Part shown: positions 1 through 8,639 of the stretch, in pieces
How the letters are laid out: every line of letters starts with the position of its first letter
How positions within the stretch are numbered: the first letter of the stretch is position 1
From: Nitrosarchaeum sp.
GTDB taxonomy: Archaea > Thermoproteota > Nitrososphaeria > Nitrososphaerales > Nitrosopumilaceae
DNA: 64,000 nt
Assembly: GCA_023264875.1 (NCBI GenBank)
Contig: JAHFUX010000002.1
Coordinates: forward strand, 28,191-92,190
Reading direction: 5' to 3'
Position numbers and translations under genes: made by a program
Notes under the pieces: generated by a model
Told to the model about the DNA's origin: nothing
What the model saw: the letters and a program-made list of their open reading frames with translations, nothing else
Database searches by the model: none

Positions 1-956
1 TGATCAAATGGTGCATGTGCTGGAACTGACATGACTATTCCAGTTCCTGTTCCACTCTCAACAAAACTTGCAGGAAGCATCACAATTGATTCATTTCTAT
101 GTGGAACCATTACTGATTTTCCAATTAATTCTGAACCCTTTATCTCGCCATCATATGTTATTTTTTTATCCAAAAATTCTAGTTTGTATGCACATTCTGC
201 ACTCACAATCCATTTTTCATCATCTACTGTAATTTTTTTGTAAATGATTTCTGGATTGACCCAAAGATTCACAACACCAAAAATTGTTTCAGGCCGTAGT
301 GTTGCAGTTGGAATGATATAATCTTCATATTTGAATTTGATCAAAATGTATTCAGTAAAGTCTGGCTCTACATCACCTAGTGTGTCATGTTGTGACACTG
401 GATTTTGATCCTTTGGACACCAACCAACTGGATGTGAGCCTTGAATGATTAGCTTCTTTTCTCTTAATGTGTTGATTTGCCATTCGATAAATTTACTATA
501 AACTGGATCAATTGTTGTAAACTCTCTTCTCCAGTCAATGGAATAACCCATCTCAATCATTCCTGTCTTGATTTCTTTATGAAAATAATCTGCAATCTTT
601 ACTGGTTCGACAAATGTTTTAATTGATTCCTCTGCAACTCCATAAAGATTTTTTAAATTTTCAATTATCTCTTTGTCATTTGCCTCTACTCTTTTTGCCA
701 TTCCTAATATCGGAGTTCCAGTATAATGAAATCCCATTGGAAATAAGACATTGAATCCTTGCATACGGTAAAACCTTGCATGAACATCAGCTAGTGTGTA
801 TGTTCTTCCGTGTCCTATGTGCTGAGGTGAATTTGGATATGGATATGCTACTGTGATGAATTTTTTTGGCTTATCATTTGGATTTGTCTCAAAATCTTTA
901 TTTTCATTCCACTTTTGTCTCCACTTTGCTTCAATCTCTTTCCAGTTTATTTTCAT
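1..956 (-). CDS. leuS: Leucyl-tRNA synthetase, N-terminal part (cut by window edge)
   Basis: Charges tRNA-Leu with leucine in the cytoplasm. About 318 N-terminal residues are present on the minus strand and the frame is open to base 1, so the gene continues outside the window. It starts with ATG at 956 (MKINWKEIEAKWRQKW). The class I signature PQHIGHGRT lies near residue 44, within the phrase AYPYPNSPQHIGHGRTYTLA. At the window edge the CP1 editing-domain motif TGIVMSVPAHAPFD is readable, which is typical of archaeal/eukaryotic-type LeuRS. It lies 10 bases downstream of alaS on the same strand, so the two synthetases probably form one transcript. The C-terminal anticodon-binding part is not visible. 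Confidence 0.93.
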   Translation of the reverse strand, partial: MKINWKEIEAKWRQKWNENKDFETNPNDKPKKFITVAYPYPNSPQHIGHGRTYTLADVHARFYRMQGFNVLFPMGFHYTGTPILGMAKRVEANDKEIIENLKNLYGVAEESIKTFVEPVKIADYFHKEIKTGMIEMGYSIDWRREFTTIDPVYSKFIEWQINTLREKKLIIQGSHPVGWCPKDQNPVSQHDTLGDVEPDFTEYILIKFKYEDYIIPTATLRPETIFGVVNLWVNPEIIYKKITVDDEKWIVSAECAYKLEFLDKKITYDGEIKGSELIGKSVMVPHRNESIVMLPASFVESGTGTGIVMSVPAHAPFD

Positions 957-966
957 ATTGTAATTC

Positions 967-3657
967 TCATCCTAAAATCATTGATTTTGCTTTGTTAATT
1001 GCTTCATCTTTTTTAGATGTGTCTTTTCCTCCACCTTGGGCAAATTTTGCATCTCCTCCGCCTGCTCCTCCTAGAATTTCAGCCACAGATTTGGCAATAT
1101 TTCCAGCATTTTTGCTCTTTGATGCCTCATCACCAGAGTATGCTATTACTCGAATAGTTGGGCCTGACTTAAAAATCCCGACATAAACTAAATTTGGATT
1201 CTCTTTGACTAGTTTTTTGCCAAAATTCATGTGAAAGAATTCATCATATTGTTCTGAATTTGTAAAACATGATTTTATTGAATTCACATTAATCTCAATC
1301 TCATCAATCACTCCAGTACTGGAAAGTGTTGCAATTTGCTCTAACAATGCTGGAATCTTTTCTTTTGCTTTTTGCCTTTCTTCTTCTCTTTGTTTATCTT
1401 TGAGTTCTTTCTGTACTGATTCTTCTGCTTTCTTTAATTGTTCAATTTCTTGTTGTTTTACATATTCTCGTGCAGTTGGTCCTGAAACAAACTCTAGTCT
1501 TACTACTCCATCTTGAATTCTCTTTGTTTTGGTAATTTTGATTAATTCTACATCTTTGGTTTTTTTGACATGAGTTCCACCACATGCTTCAACATCAAAG
1601 TCTTCAATTGATACAATTCTAACTGATTTGACAGGAACTACACCCCCCTGATAAATTTTAAATCCATATTTTTGCTCTGCAGTTCCTCTGTCATAGTTTT
1701 CAATAGTTACTGACATATTTTTTGCAACAATATAGTTTGCAGCATTTTCAATATCTTGCACTTGTTGATCTGTTAATGATGAATGATGTGTGATGTCTAA
1801 TCTTGCATGATCTGCTTCTTTGAATGCAGAGTGCTGCCATATCCATGAACCTAATACTCCTCTTGCTGATGAATTTAGAATGTGTGTACTTGTGTGATTT
1901 TTTGTTATGTTTGCTCTGCGTGTTACATCAACTTTGCATGGTACTATGCTTCCTTCTTTTGGAGTCTGACCTTCTATCTCATGAATAATTACCCCCCCGT
2001 GTTTATTGACATCAATTACTTTGGCTCCTGCAATGGTTCCATGATCAGGCTCTTGTCCTCCACCTCTTGCATAAAATGAAGTTCTATCAAGCACTACTGA
2101 TTTATCAAAAACTTTGAGAACTTTGGCATCAAACTCCATAGGATCATCTTTGTAAAACAACATTTCAGTTTCTGGAATGTTTTCAAGTGGAAGTTGTTCC
2201 GCATCTTTTTTCTTGTCTGATTGGTGCAAATCTGATAATTTTGTATAAAATGATGAGGGAATTTCAGATATTACGTCAATTTCTTTGAGATACTCTGGCG
2301 TAATTCCATCTGATTCGTATAGTGTGATTAGTTCATCAACAGTTGGTGCTCTACCTTTTTCTTTTAGACGTTCTGCCATTTTGCCCATTCTTGTTTTTGA
2401 TTCAACATATCTTTCAGATTCTAATTTTAGAATAGTTTTGACGTCTTGTCTTTTGGCATCAAGCTCCGGATAGGTATCTTTTAGATAATCAATATGCATA
2501 TCCACTAGCTCATCAATGTCTAGCTTGAGATTCATTCTATCCATTGTTCCATTGATTCTTCGTAGCATCATTCTTAGATTGTATCCTCCACCAACATTAC
2601 TTGGTAATGCACCATCTGTAATTGCAAAGATCAATGTACGAAGATGATCTGCAATCAAATACATTCCTTCAAGTGGTGTGATTGTTCGATTAATCTGATC
2701 TTGTGTTAGCCCTGCAGATTTTACTGCATGTCTTCTTACATCAATTAAATCCTCATAAATCTCTAGATTTTTTGCAATTGCTGTAAAATACTTTCTAAAC
2801 ATTTCAGAATCTGAATCAATTCCTCTTTTTTCAAATAATTTATTTGTGATTGGACCAAAACAGCAGTCATATGCAGTAGGTGTTCCCATGGTAATCCATG
2901 CAAATCTCTCTAGACCTGCTCCCATATCGATAATTTTCTGATCAAGTGTAGTATGTTTTCCAAGCTCTCCTTGGAATTCAGTAAATACCGCATTGCCAAT
3001 CTCTAATCCTCTGACAAAATACTCTAATGATGAACCAAAAGAGCCTCCACCTGCCCAAACATCTTCAACAAACACCACTTCTTCTTTTTTTATTCCAAAC
3101 TGATTCGTTAATAGCCTAAAGTCTAAATCTACACATTCATCTTTCCAATATCCCTGAGAATTTGGAATACTGTGTTGTCCAATCATACAAAAACTAGAAA
3201 AATGTCTTCCAGTTACTCCGACATTTTCCAAGTCCTTGAATCTTAAACAAGTTTGTGGAACAACTAATGGGTTTGCAGGAAACTCAAAGACAACTTTTGA
3301 ACCCATTATTCTTTGAAAATCTACAATAGATGCAATTGTAAAGTAAAGATCATCTCGCCATCTACAAACAACTGGATATCTTGAAACTGATGTGTGACCA
3401 TTTTTTACAAAAAATGATTCTACTTCTTTCCAAGCTTGTGTATAATCAAATCTCTTTGCAGTTGGAGGATCTCCGATAAACGAATATGTATCATCTGCAT
3501 CATCTGGGCATAATTCTCTTCCAGAATCTAAAGTCCAGAAGAATCTTTTGCATTTTAAGCATGATTTTCTGACAAATCCTTGCTCTTCAAATAATTTAAC
3601 CTTGTAGTATCTATTTGGGTCAGATGAAAATTCCTTTAGAATTTCTTTTTTATCCAA
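967..3657 (-). CDS. alaS: Alanyl-tRNA synthetase
   Basis: Charges tRNA-Ala and edits mischarged Ser/Gly. The protein has 896 residues, the usual archaeal size. An archaeal N-terminal Cys-containing extension (SCLKCKRFFW, then CPDD) precedes the class II catalytic core. The editing domain carries HTSTH and the distal CGGTH zinc/editing motif. A charged coiled coil (about 690-760) follows, then a glycine-rich C-terminal DHHA1-type region (GGAGGGDAKFAQGGG). The start is TTG at 3657: no in-frame ATG precedes it, and a TATA-like TTCTTAATATC on the minus strand (about 3680-3690) lies roughly 26 bases upstream, as expected for a leaderless message. leuS follows after 10 bases. Confidence 0.96.
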   Translation of the reverse strand: MDKKEILKEFSSDPNRYYKVKLFEEQGFVRKSCLKCKRFFWTLDSGRELCPDDADDTYSFIGDPPTAKRFDYTQAWKEVESFFVKNGHTSVSRYPVVCRWRDDLYFTIASIVDFQRIMGSKVVFEFPANPLVVPQTCLRFKDLENVGVTGRHFSSFCMIGQHSIPNSQGYWKDECVDLDFRLLTNQFGIKKEEVVFVEDVWAGGGSFGSSLEYFVRGLEIGNAVFTEFQGELGKHTTLDQKIIDMGAGLERFAWITMGTPTAYDCCFGPITNKLFEKRGIDSDSEMFRKYFTAIAKNLEIYEDLIDVRRHAVKSAGLTQDQINRTITPLEGMYLIADHLRTLIFAITDGALPSNVGGGYNLRMMLRRINGTMDRMNLKLDIDELVDMHIDYLKDTYPELDAKRQDVKTILKLESERYVESKTRMGKMAERLKEKGRAPTVDELITLYESDGITPEYLKEIDVISEIPSSFYTKLSDLHQSDKKKDAEQLPLENIPETEMLFYKDDPMEFDAKVLKVFDKSVVLDRTSFYARGGGQEPDHGTIAGAKVIDVNKHGGVIIHEIEGQTPKEGSIVPCKVDVTRRANITKNHTSTHILNSSARGVLGSWIWQHSAFKEADHARLDITHHSSLTDQQVQDIENAANYIVAKNMSVTIENYDRGTAEQKYGFKIYQGGVVPVKSVRIVSIEDFDVEACGGTHVKKTKDVELIKITKTKRIQDGVVRLEFVSGPTAREYVKQQEIEQLKKAEESVQKELKDKQREEERQKAKEKIPALLEQIATLSSTGVIDEIEINVNSIKSCFTNSEQYDEFFHMNFGKKLVKENPNLVYVGIFKSGPTIRVIAYSGDEASKSKNAGNIAKSVAEILGGAGGGDAKFAQGGGKDTSKKDEAINKAKSMILG

Positions 3658-3757
3658 CGATGAACATCTCTTAGTCTGATATTAAGAATTGTCGATTAAT
3701 AATTCATTAAATACGATCTAACTTGGACATAATACCCACTAAAATCCTAATCAGAAA

Positions 3758-5188
3758 CTAGTCTTTCTTTACTGCATCATATTTTGATAATTCAGAGTTC
3801 CATACTATCTTGACATATGGGTCAAACTCGTATGTGTCTGCAAATTTCTTTACATTTTCTTTGTGAACATCATCTAGTATTTTTAGGGCTACTATCTTTT
3901 CTTGCAGGATATTCTCTTGTGTTGAATCATATTTTTTTCTTATTTGCATGATTTTAGTGCTAAGCTCCTCTATTGTCATGCCAGTACGCTCACTCTGATC
4001 TTTTATTGCACTTTTTTCATCATTTTTTGATTGTTTTAATGCCTCAGAATATTTTTTGTCATATGCATCTTTTAGCTCTGCCTGTTTTAATGCAAGGTCA
4101 TCATCAAATTCTTCTAATTTTTGGTTTATTTCTTGAATTATTACTGATACCTCCTTGTCCTGAATTTTATCTAAAATGTATGATTGAGGATCATGCGATT
4201 CTGCAATGCCTTGTGCTATCCATAAATCTGCAGTTTCTTGCAGTACACATGAATATTTTCCAGACTCTAAAGCATAGACTACTGTTAATCCTTCATCACA
4301 TTTTGTCAGTGGAGTTACCGAATCAACATTAGATGCTGTAGAGTTTCCATTGATTTCTCCCATTCCATGTCGTATCCACATTTCTGCAGTTGACATTGAA
4401 ACACAGACATAGTCATTTGCATGAAAACGATACACTACAACAGATCCTTTTCTACACTCTGTATCCGGAGTTGTTTTTCCTAAATCATCCCATGATATTG
4501 TATCATCAGGATTTGCTTGTAGATATGCAGGATTTGTTCTATAGTCTTCATAGTATTTTCGTAGTTGTTCTCCAGTTATTGTAGTTTCAATAAACTGTCC
4601 TTCTTTGTTAAACATAATTTGCTGATTGTAATATGCCAAGTTGTGATTTACATTAAAGATACTGTTTGCCTCAATTAGCTCTATTCGTTTTGTTTCTGCT
4701 GCTTTAAGATATGCTTGACGTGCTTCTTTTAGTGAACCGCCATTTGCTAAAACTTTTTTGAGCGCATCCCGTCCCGCATCAACTTTAATTTGGTGAAATT
4801 CAAACTGATCCCAAAAAACTTCTTTTACTTGTGATTCTTGGACTTTATCTACAAATCGTGAAAAAGAGTTTTTTGGTGAGTAATATTCCCATAGTGCTTC
4901 CCATTCATTGAGATCCTGATTTAGCTTTTCAAGTGCCTGTGCTCTTTTTGCCTCTAGTTCTTTTTTAGCTTCTAGTGCTTCATAGTTTTTCTCTTCTAGT
5001 TCTTTAATCCACTTTTTTGTCTGCTCTATTTTTTTTAAGATGTCTTGTGCAACAGGATTGTTTGCAAGATCCCCTGACAGAGTAACCTGCTCAGAATCAT
5101 CTGCAAAGGAATAATTTACTGAAATCATCATTAATCCAAAAAGACATGCATAGATTATGCTATTCACAAAAAATTGATCTGTCATCAT
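3758..5188 (-). CDS. Secreted coiled-coil protein with a duplicated two-cysteine domain
   Basis: Function not recognised. The 476-residue protein begins with a signal peptide (hydrophobic residues about 10-27, possible cleavage near SFADDS), so it probably acts outside the membrane. A Lys/Glu-rich coiled coil covers about residues 45-98 and another about 345-455. Between them are two copies of a 34-residue unit (residues 245-278 and 297-330) with the pattern C-x2-G-x2-VVY-x6-Y-x-CV, then TA-x2-WI-x2-G-x2-E. The paired cysteines may form one disulfide per unit. The neighbour downstream on the same strand is alaS, 100 bases away; the next upstream gene (5254-5970) is also exported or anchored. 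No enzymatic motif is seen, and a cell-surface structural or binding role is only a guess. Confidence 0.8.
   Translation of the reverse strand: MMTDQFFVNSIIYACLFGLMMISVNYSFADDSEQVTLSGDLANNPVAQDILKKIEQTKKWIKELEEKNYEALEAKKELEAKRAQALEKLNQDLNEWEALWEYYSPKNSFSRFVDKVQESQVKEVFWDQFEFHQIKVDAGRDALKKVLANGGSLKEARQAYLKAAETKRIELIEANSIFNVNHNLAYYNQQIMFNKEGQFIETTITGEQLRKYYEDYRTNPAYLQANPDDTISWDDLGKTTPDTECRKGSVVVYRFHANDYVCVSMSTAEMWIRHGMGEINGNSTASNVDSVTPLTKCDEGLTVVYALESGKYSCVLQETADLWIAQGIAESHDPQSYILDKIQDKEVSVIIQEINQKLEEFDDDLALKQAELKDAYDKKYSEALKQSKNDEKSAIKDQSERTGMTIEELSTKIMQIRKKYDSTQENILQEKIVALKILDDVHKENVKKFADTYEFDPYVKIVWNSELSKYDAVKKD
4199..4456 (-). repeat. Internal protein duplication (two 34-residue units)
   Basis: Two copies of a C...Y-x-CV...WI-x2-G-x2-E unit lie at residues 245-278 (4355-4456) and 297-330 (4199-4300) of the secreted protein at 3758-5188. 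The copies differ at many positions, so this is an old domain duplication rather than a recent DNA repeat. Confidence 0.7.
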
Positions 5189-5253
5189 TATTTAAGATGT
5201 GCTGAGAAATTATACGCACGTATGATTTCTGAAATTCATAACATTAATCCAAA

Positions 5254-5970
5254 TTATGGCTGATAAAACTCGCCAGTAATTTCAGAATCAATATTATCTA
5301 CAGAATTGAATATGGAAGATGTCACAGTACCATAATCTTTATGCTCAACAGTGATGTCCACATAATATGATGTTCTAGAAACATCATTTATCACAGTTTT
5401 AAAATTTGAAGTAAAAAAAGTTCCAGAAAATATTTCTTTTTCATTAGTTCTAATTACTACGTTAGTGCTTTTTGTATTCCCAGTAGCGTCTGAATACTGA
5501 AGCAAGACATCTCCATTAGATTGTTGAATCATTGACAAATCAAGTTTTTCATAAACAACATGTGGATAGTTGGATTCAATACTTGAATCAGTATTTGGGG
5601 GGTTTGTTGGTTGAGTTGTAGGCGTGATTGATTGAGTTGCAAATTCATCAGCAGGTTTTTTGAATATATCGTCGATACTCTTCACGGGATTTATTTGAGA
5701 TATTTTTTCAGATAATAGATCCTTTGAAGACTCTTTTGCACTGTTTATTTGGCTGCTGATTTTATCACTGGTTTCATCCATTACTTTGACTGAGGAGTCA
5801 AGACTGGTTTCAACTGTTTTTGTTGTTTTAATTCCCAAGCTATTTGCATTTTCTTTCATAGGCTCAATTACATTACTAGAGATATTGGGAAATAGACCAT
5901 TAATTTCTGATGAGAACATAAACACTCCTAGAGTCAAAATAGAGGCTATTACAATTATTTTTATGAGCAT
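5254..5970 (-). CDS. Membrane-anchored or secreted protein, unknown function
   Basis: Not recognised. The 238-residue protein has an N-terminal hydrophobic helix (about residues 3-20, IKIIVIASILTLGVFMF) that is either a signal anchor or a signal peptide. A Ser/Lys-rich, probably helical stretch (about 30-95) follows, then a Thr/Pro linker (TPTTQPTNPPNTDSS). The C-terminal part (about 130-238) is beta-rich and looks like an extracellular sandwich domain (VVIRTNEKEIFSGTF, YYVDITVEHKDYGTV). No cysteines or catalytic motifs are seen. It lies 65 bases upstream of the other secreted protein on the same strand, so both may serve the envelope. The start is ATG at 5970. Confidence 0.72.
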   Translation of the reverse strand: MLIKIIVIASILTLGVFMFSSEINGLFPNISSNVIEPMKENANSLGIKTTKTVETSLDSSVKVMDETSDKISSQINSAKESSKDLLSEKISQINPVKSIDDIFKKPADEFATQSITPTTQPTNPPNTDSSIESNYPHVVYEKLDLSMIQQSNGDVLLQYSDATGNTKSTNVVIRTNEKEIFSGTFFTSNFKTVINDVSRTSYYVDITVEHKDYGTVTSSIFNSVDNIDSEITGEFYQP

Positions 5971-6220
5971 GTGTTATTTATCTAAAAAATATGTTTTAGA
6001 CTACAAGTCAAAAAAAATTACTGGCAAGCTAAAACACTAAATGTTCTTACATATCGCAGCCTACAAATAGACACAATCCAATGCTTTCAAAATAAAACAC
6101 TGGCAATTAATTCTGATTTCAAAAACATTTTGCTAATCTTGTTTTAATTTTGTAATGGCTGCTGGAGATAATTACATCTGGTTTGATACCAATAAATACA
6201 CTACATAACGCATTCTAATC

Positions 6221-6730
6221 ATGTTTGGAAAAAAACCTGTATTAAGAGAAGGGGTTCATGTTTTCTCTACTAAAAAAAATGGAGAATTTTATGATTTCAT
6301 TTTTGGTGTAGTAACTGGAGTTGATGGAAGAAAAGTTGGCATTAACGGTATAATTGTAACTCCTGTTGGTCTCAAAAACAAAATTTCTCAAGGTAAAACA
6401 GGTGTCAGGTCTACTGAAATTCTTGAACATCCTACGCCTGATAATGTTGTATTAGCTCTAGTTTACAGAGTTGAACATGAAAATTATGCTGAAGTCATAG
6501 ACTTGGATAAGGACAAATGTGATTTAATTCCGCCAAAAGTTTATGCAATGTTGGATGGTTGGATTCGTGAATCTCTTCCAGAATTAATTAACAATGTGTT
6601 GTCATTGCCACCAGGTTCTGAAAGAGATGAGGCAAAACGTGTTTTAAGACATAGAATGGATACACTTGTAGATAAGCATCTAAAAAGAACACTCTATTCT
6701 GTTTGTAGAAGTTTGAAAATACTAAACTAG
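6221..6730 (+). CDS. Conserved-looking 169-residue protein, unknown function
   Basis: Not recognised. It is soluble with no signal peptide or membrane helix. The N-terminal half (residues 1-90) is predicted beta-rich (GVVTGVDGRKVGINGIIVTPVG); the C-terminal half is helical and basic (ERDEAKRVLRHRMDTLVDKHLKRTLYSVCRSL). A TATA-like AATAAATAC around 6190-6198 lies about 27 bases before the ATG, which supports a leaderless start. It is monocistronic as far as can be seen and diverges from the secreted-protein gene upstream. Confidence 0.75.
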   Translation: MFGKKPVLREGVHVFSTKKNGEFYDFIFGVVTGVDGRKVGINGIIVTPVGLKNKISQGKTGVRSTEILEHPTPDNVVLALVYRVEHENYAEVIDLDKDKCDLIPPKVYAMLDGWIRESLPELINNVLSLPPGSERDEAKRVLRHRMDTLVDKHLKRTLYSVCRSLKILN

Positions 6731-6893
6731 AATTTCTGTTTTTGACATAATCTCGACCACACATGAATTTGGATGGAAAGACACCATCTGAGGCTTGTTG
6801 AATTACTGTTGAAGGATAAAACAATGGTATCTAAACCAAAAACAGAGCAAGAGAAGATAAACTTCAAATTATCAATTGTAACATTGGTATGAT

Positions 6894-7079
6894 ATGCTAA
6901 AATTCAAATGTAAAGATGTTGGATTTGATTGCGGTTTTGTAGCAAAAGGTAAGACTGAAGAAGACATTCTCAGTCAATGTGCCGTTCACGCCACAAAGGA
7001 TCACAATATGAAACCAGAAGACATCACAGACGAGTTGAAAGGCAAAATAAAGTCCAAAATTAAAAAATCATTGTTTTGA
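6894..7079 (+). CDS. DUF1059-family small protein
   Basis: A 61-residue cytoplasmic protein of the DUF1059 family. The pattern is CKDVGFDCGFVAKGKTEED followed by a Cys/His stretch (SQCAVHATKDHNM) and a Lys-rich tail. The family usually keeps C-x5-C near the N-terminus and an H-x4-H near the middle, and both are seen here. Its function is unknown; small size and Cys/His content suggest metal or redox sensing, which is inference. A shorter relative lies on the minus strand at 31616-31783. Confidence 0.82.
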   Translation: MLKFKCKDVGFDCGFVAKGKTEEDILSQCAVHATKDHNMKPEDITDELKGKIKSKIKKSLF

Positions 7080-7264
7080 TTTCTAAAGATGAAACAGAAG
7101 TCTAGATGAACATCCTCAAAAACTAAATTCTAAACTCTTTTTGTTTTCCTAAATCCAAGTGAATACATAGTTCATAAAATCATACATGGGGCATTGGGAT
7201 TCTAATGTAGGTCTGTTTAGACTAAATCCTTAAGTCAATACCTCATACATAATTGTGATTTCAG

Positions 7265-7738
7265 TTGGTAAAATGCACCGTTTCAGATTGCAAAAATGAG
7301 GTCGATTTTTTCACTGGTAAAAAATGCAAGTTTTGTAATAATTCGTATTGTTTTGAACATATTCAATTAGAAAAACATGAATGTGTTAAAACAACTCCTG
7401 TGAAATTTCTAAGAAAATCTTGGCTTAGAAAATATGGTGTGAATATTAGCTCTGGGCGATATATTGTGGTGTGTGACGTTTGTGGATATGTTTCACAGTT
7501 AGGTATGTTGATAGACCTTGCAGGAGAAGAAAGAACCTTTCACATAAACACAGTTGGGTGTGATGAGAAGAAAGTCTTTCTTGAAGAAGATCTAAGCCAC
7601 GAAAAAATCTCAAAAGACATCAATTTAGAATCGGTTGTTCCAAGTGATAGAATATTTTGGGTGTGTAGTTATTGTAGACCTCCTCAAAAATTTACTACCC
7701 GTTCAGAATACATTGCACATCATTACTCTCATAATTGA
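7265..7738 (+). CDS. AN1-type zinc-finger protein
   Basis: A 157-residue protein whose N-terminal 40 residues fit the AN1 zinc finger: C4-x4-C9-x11-C21-x2-C24-x4-C29-x2-H32-x5-H38-x-C40. A second metal-binding stretch (VVCDVCGYV) lies near residue 75, and the C-terminus (WVCSYC, then HHYSH) looks like a C2H2-type finger. AN1 fingers in eukaryotes occur in ubiquitin- and stress-related proteins; the archaeal role is not established. The start is TTG at 7265, directly giving VKCTVSDC. It is a cytoplasmic, single gene. Confidence 0.82.
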   Translation: MVKCTVSDCKNEVDFFTGKKCKFCNNSYCFEHIQLEKHECVKTTPVKFLRKSWLRKYGVNISSGRYIVVCDVCGYVSQLGMLIDLAGEERTFHINTVGCDEKKVFLEEDLSHEKISKDINLESVVPSDRIFWVCSYCRPPQKFTTRSEYIAHHYSHN

Positions 7739-7787
7739 AACTGATATTTTGATCAGTTTTATAATCAATTTTTGAAACTTAGTTTTA

Positions 7788-8000
7788 ATGGGTAAAAAAA
7801 CACAAATTTCAGTTGCATTGTTATCAATCTCATTAGGCATTTTTATCGTAACAAGTGTTCTAGCTGTATCATGTGCCAATAACAAAAACAACCCATCAGA
7901 AGAATGGCGTAAAATGGGAGATGATTACTGTATTTACGTGCAAAATGTAAATCAATTTTTAACTAATTTCGTAGAGTTTATTCGAAATAATTTTACCTAA
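7788..8000 (+). CDS. Small single-helix membrane or exported protein
   Basis: Not recognised. The 70-residue product has one hydrophobic helix (about residues 7-29, SVALLSISLGIFIVTSVLAV) followed by Cys and a polar tail with a second Cys. It could be a signal anchor or a lipoprotein-like precursor. A TATA-like GTTTTATAATC (7755-7765) lies about 26 bases before the ATG, good evidence for a leaderless gene. Its 3' end overlaps a possible minus-strand gene. Confidence 0.55.
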   Translation: MGKKTQISVALLSISLGIFIVTSVLAVSCANNKNNPSEEWRKMGDDYCIYVQNVNQFLTNFVEFIRNNFT

Positions 8001-8081
8001 AACTAACCAAAGTAATAAAATCATTATGGAAAATATTTGAATCCACTCTGTTAAATTAAAAATGTCCATGGGTGATGCCAT
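7959..8081 (-). CDS. Possible 40-residue membrane peptide
   Basis: An ATG at 8081 opens a 40-codon frame with one convincing hydrophobic helix (IQIFSIMILLLWLVLGKIIS) flanked by polar residues. The same frame extends upstream to a TTG at 8171, with more hydrophobic sequence. It overlaps the plus-strand gene 7788-8000 tail to tail by 42 bases. No clear TATA element sits at the expected distance from either start, so this is weaker than its plus-strand neighbour. Confidence 0.28.
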   Translation of the reverse strand: MASPMDIFNLTEWIQIFSIMILLLWLVLGKIISNKLYEIS

Positions 8082-8230
8082 TCTATAACCTAAAACCCAT
8101 ATGTAATTCCCATCCAAAAAATTGAAAAAATAAAATAAAATCTTGAAGAACATTATCAAAGAATTTAGCAACCGTTAGGTAACATCTCTTTGAAAAACCG
8201 AAGACGTAACAGAACCCAATTTCACAATAG

Positions 8231-8240
8231 TTTTATATTA
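8231..8240 (+). promoter_or_regulatory. TATA box of the L12 gene
   Basis: TTTTATATTA lies 24-33 bases before the ATG at 8264, the spacing expected if transcription begins at or next to the start codon. Confidence 0.7.
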
Positions 8241-8263
8241 TGCCCTAAGAAAATCTCGATACA

Positions 8264-8560
8264 ATGGAATATGTTTATGCTGCTTTACTTCTTCACAAGC
8301 TACAAAAAGACGTTAATGAAGCCAACATCAGCTCAGTTGTTAAAGCATCTGGCGCCCCAGTTAATGATGCTCAAGTAAAAGCACTAGTTGCAGCTTTGGC
8401 TGATGTTAACATCGAAGAAGCAATCAAAGCCGCACCTGTAGCAGTAGCAGCAGCCGCTCCGGCAGCCGCAGCAGCAGGTGAAGCAAAGAAAGAAGCACCA
8501 GTTGATACAAGTAAAAGTGAAGAAGCCGCAATGGAAGGTCTATCTTCTCTATTTGGCTAG
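8264..8560 (+). CDS. rpl12: Ribosomal protein L12 (P1 family stalk protein)
   Basis: Forms the acidic stalk of the large subunit that recruits translation factors. It has 98 residues, the typical archaeal size. The N-terminal dimerisation region is MEYVYAALLLHKLQKDVNEA; an Ala-rich hinge (about 58-75) and the factor-binding C-terminus GLSSLFG follow. In many archaea it sits directly after L10, but here it is a separate plus-strand gene about 700 bases from the 3' end of L10, which is on the minus strand. The start is ATG with a strong TATA box and no leader. T-rich sequence follows (8566-8600). Confidence 0.97.
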   Translation: MEYVYAALLLHKLQKDVNEANISSVVKASGAPVNDAQVKALVAALADVNIEEAIKAAPVAVAAAAPAAAAAGEAKKEAPVDTSKSEEAAMEGLSSLFG

Positions 8561-8639
8561 ACAACTTTTCTTTTTTCAATTTAATTTTGATTTTTATTTA
8601 CATCAATGTTAATTAACAATTATTCATTTTTCATTTTAA

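Noticed and set aside
6588..6824. 78-codon minus-strand frame
   Set aside because: Mostly antisense to the 6221 gene, with poor protein character.
7086..7120. Two AGATGA boxes as a C/D box guide RNA
   Set aside because: No CTGA D box follows at the proper distance.
8606..8617. TGTTAATTAACA before the channel gene as a fourth copy of the TTAACA palindrome
   Set aside because: Half-sites are joined differently (TTAATTAA centre), so it is not the same element.
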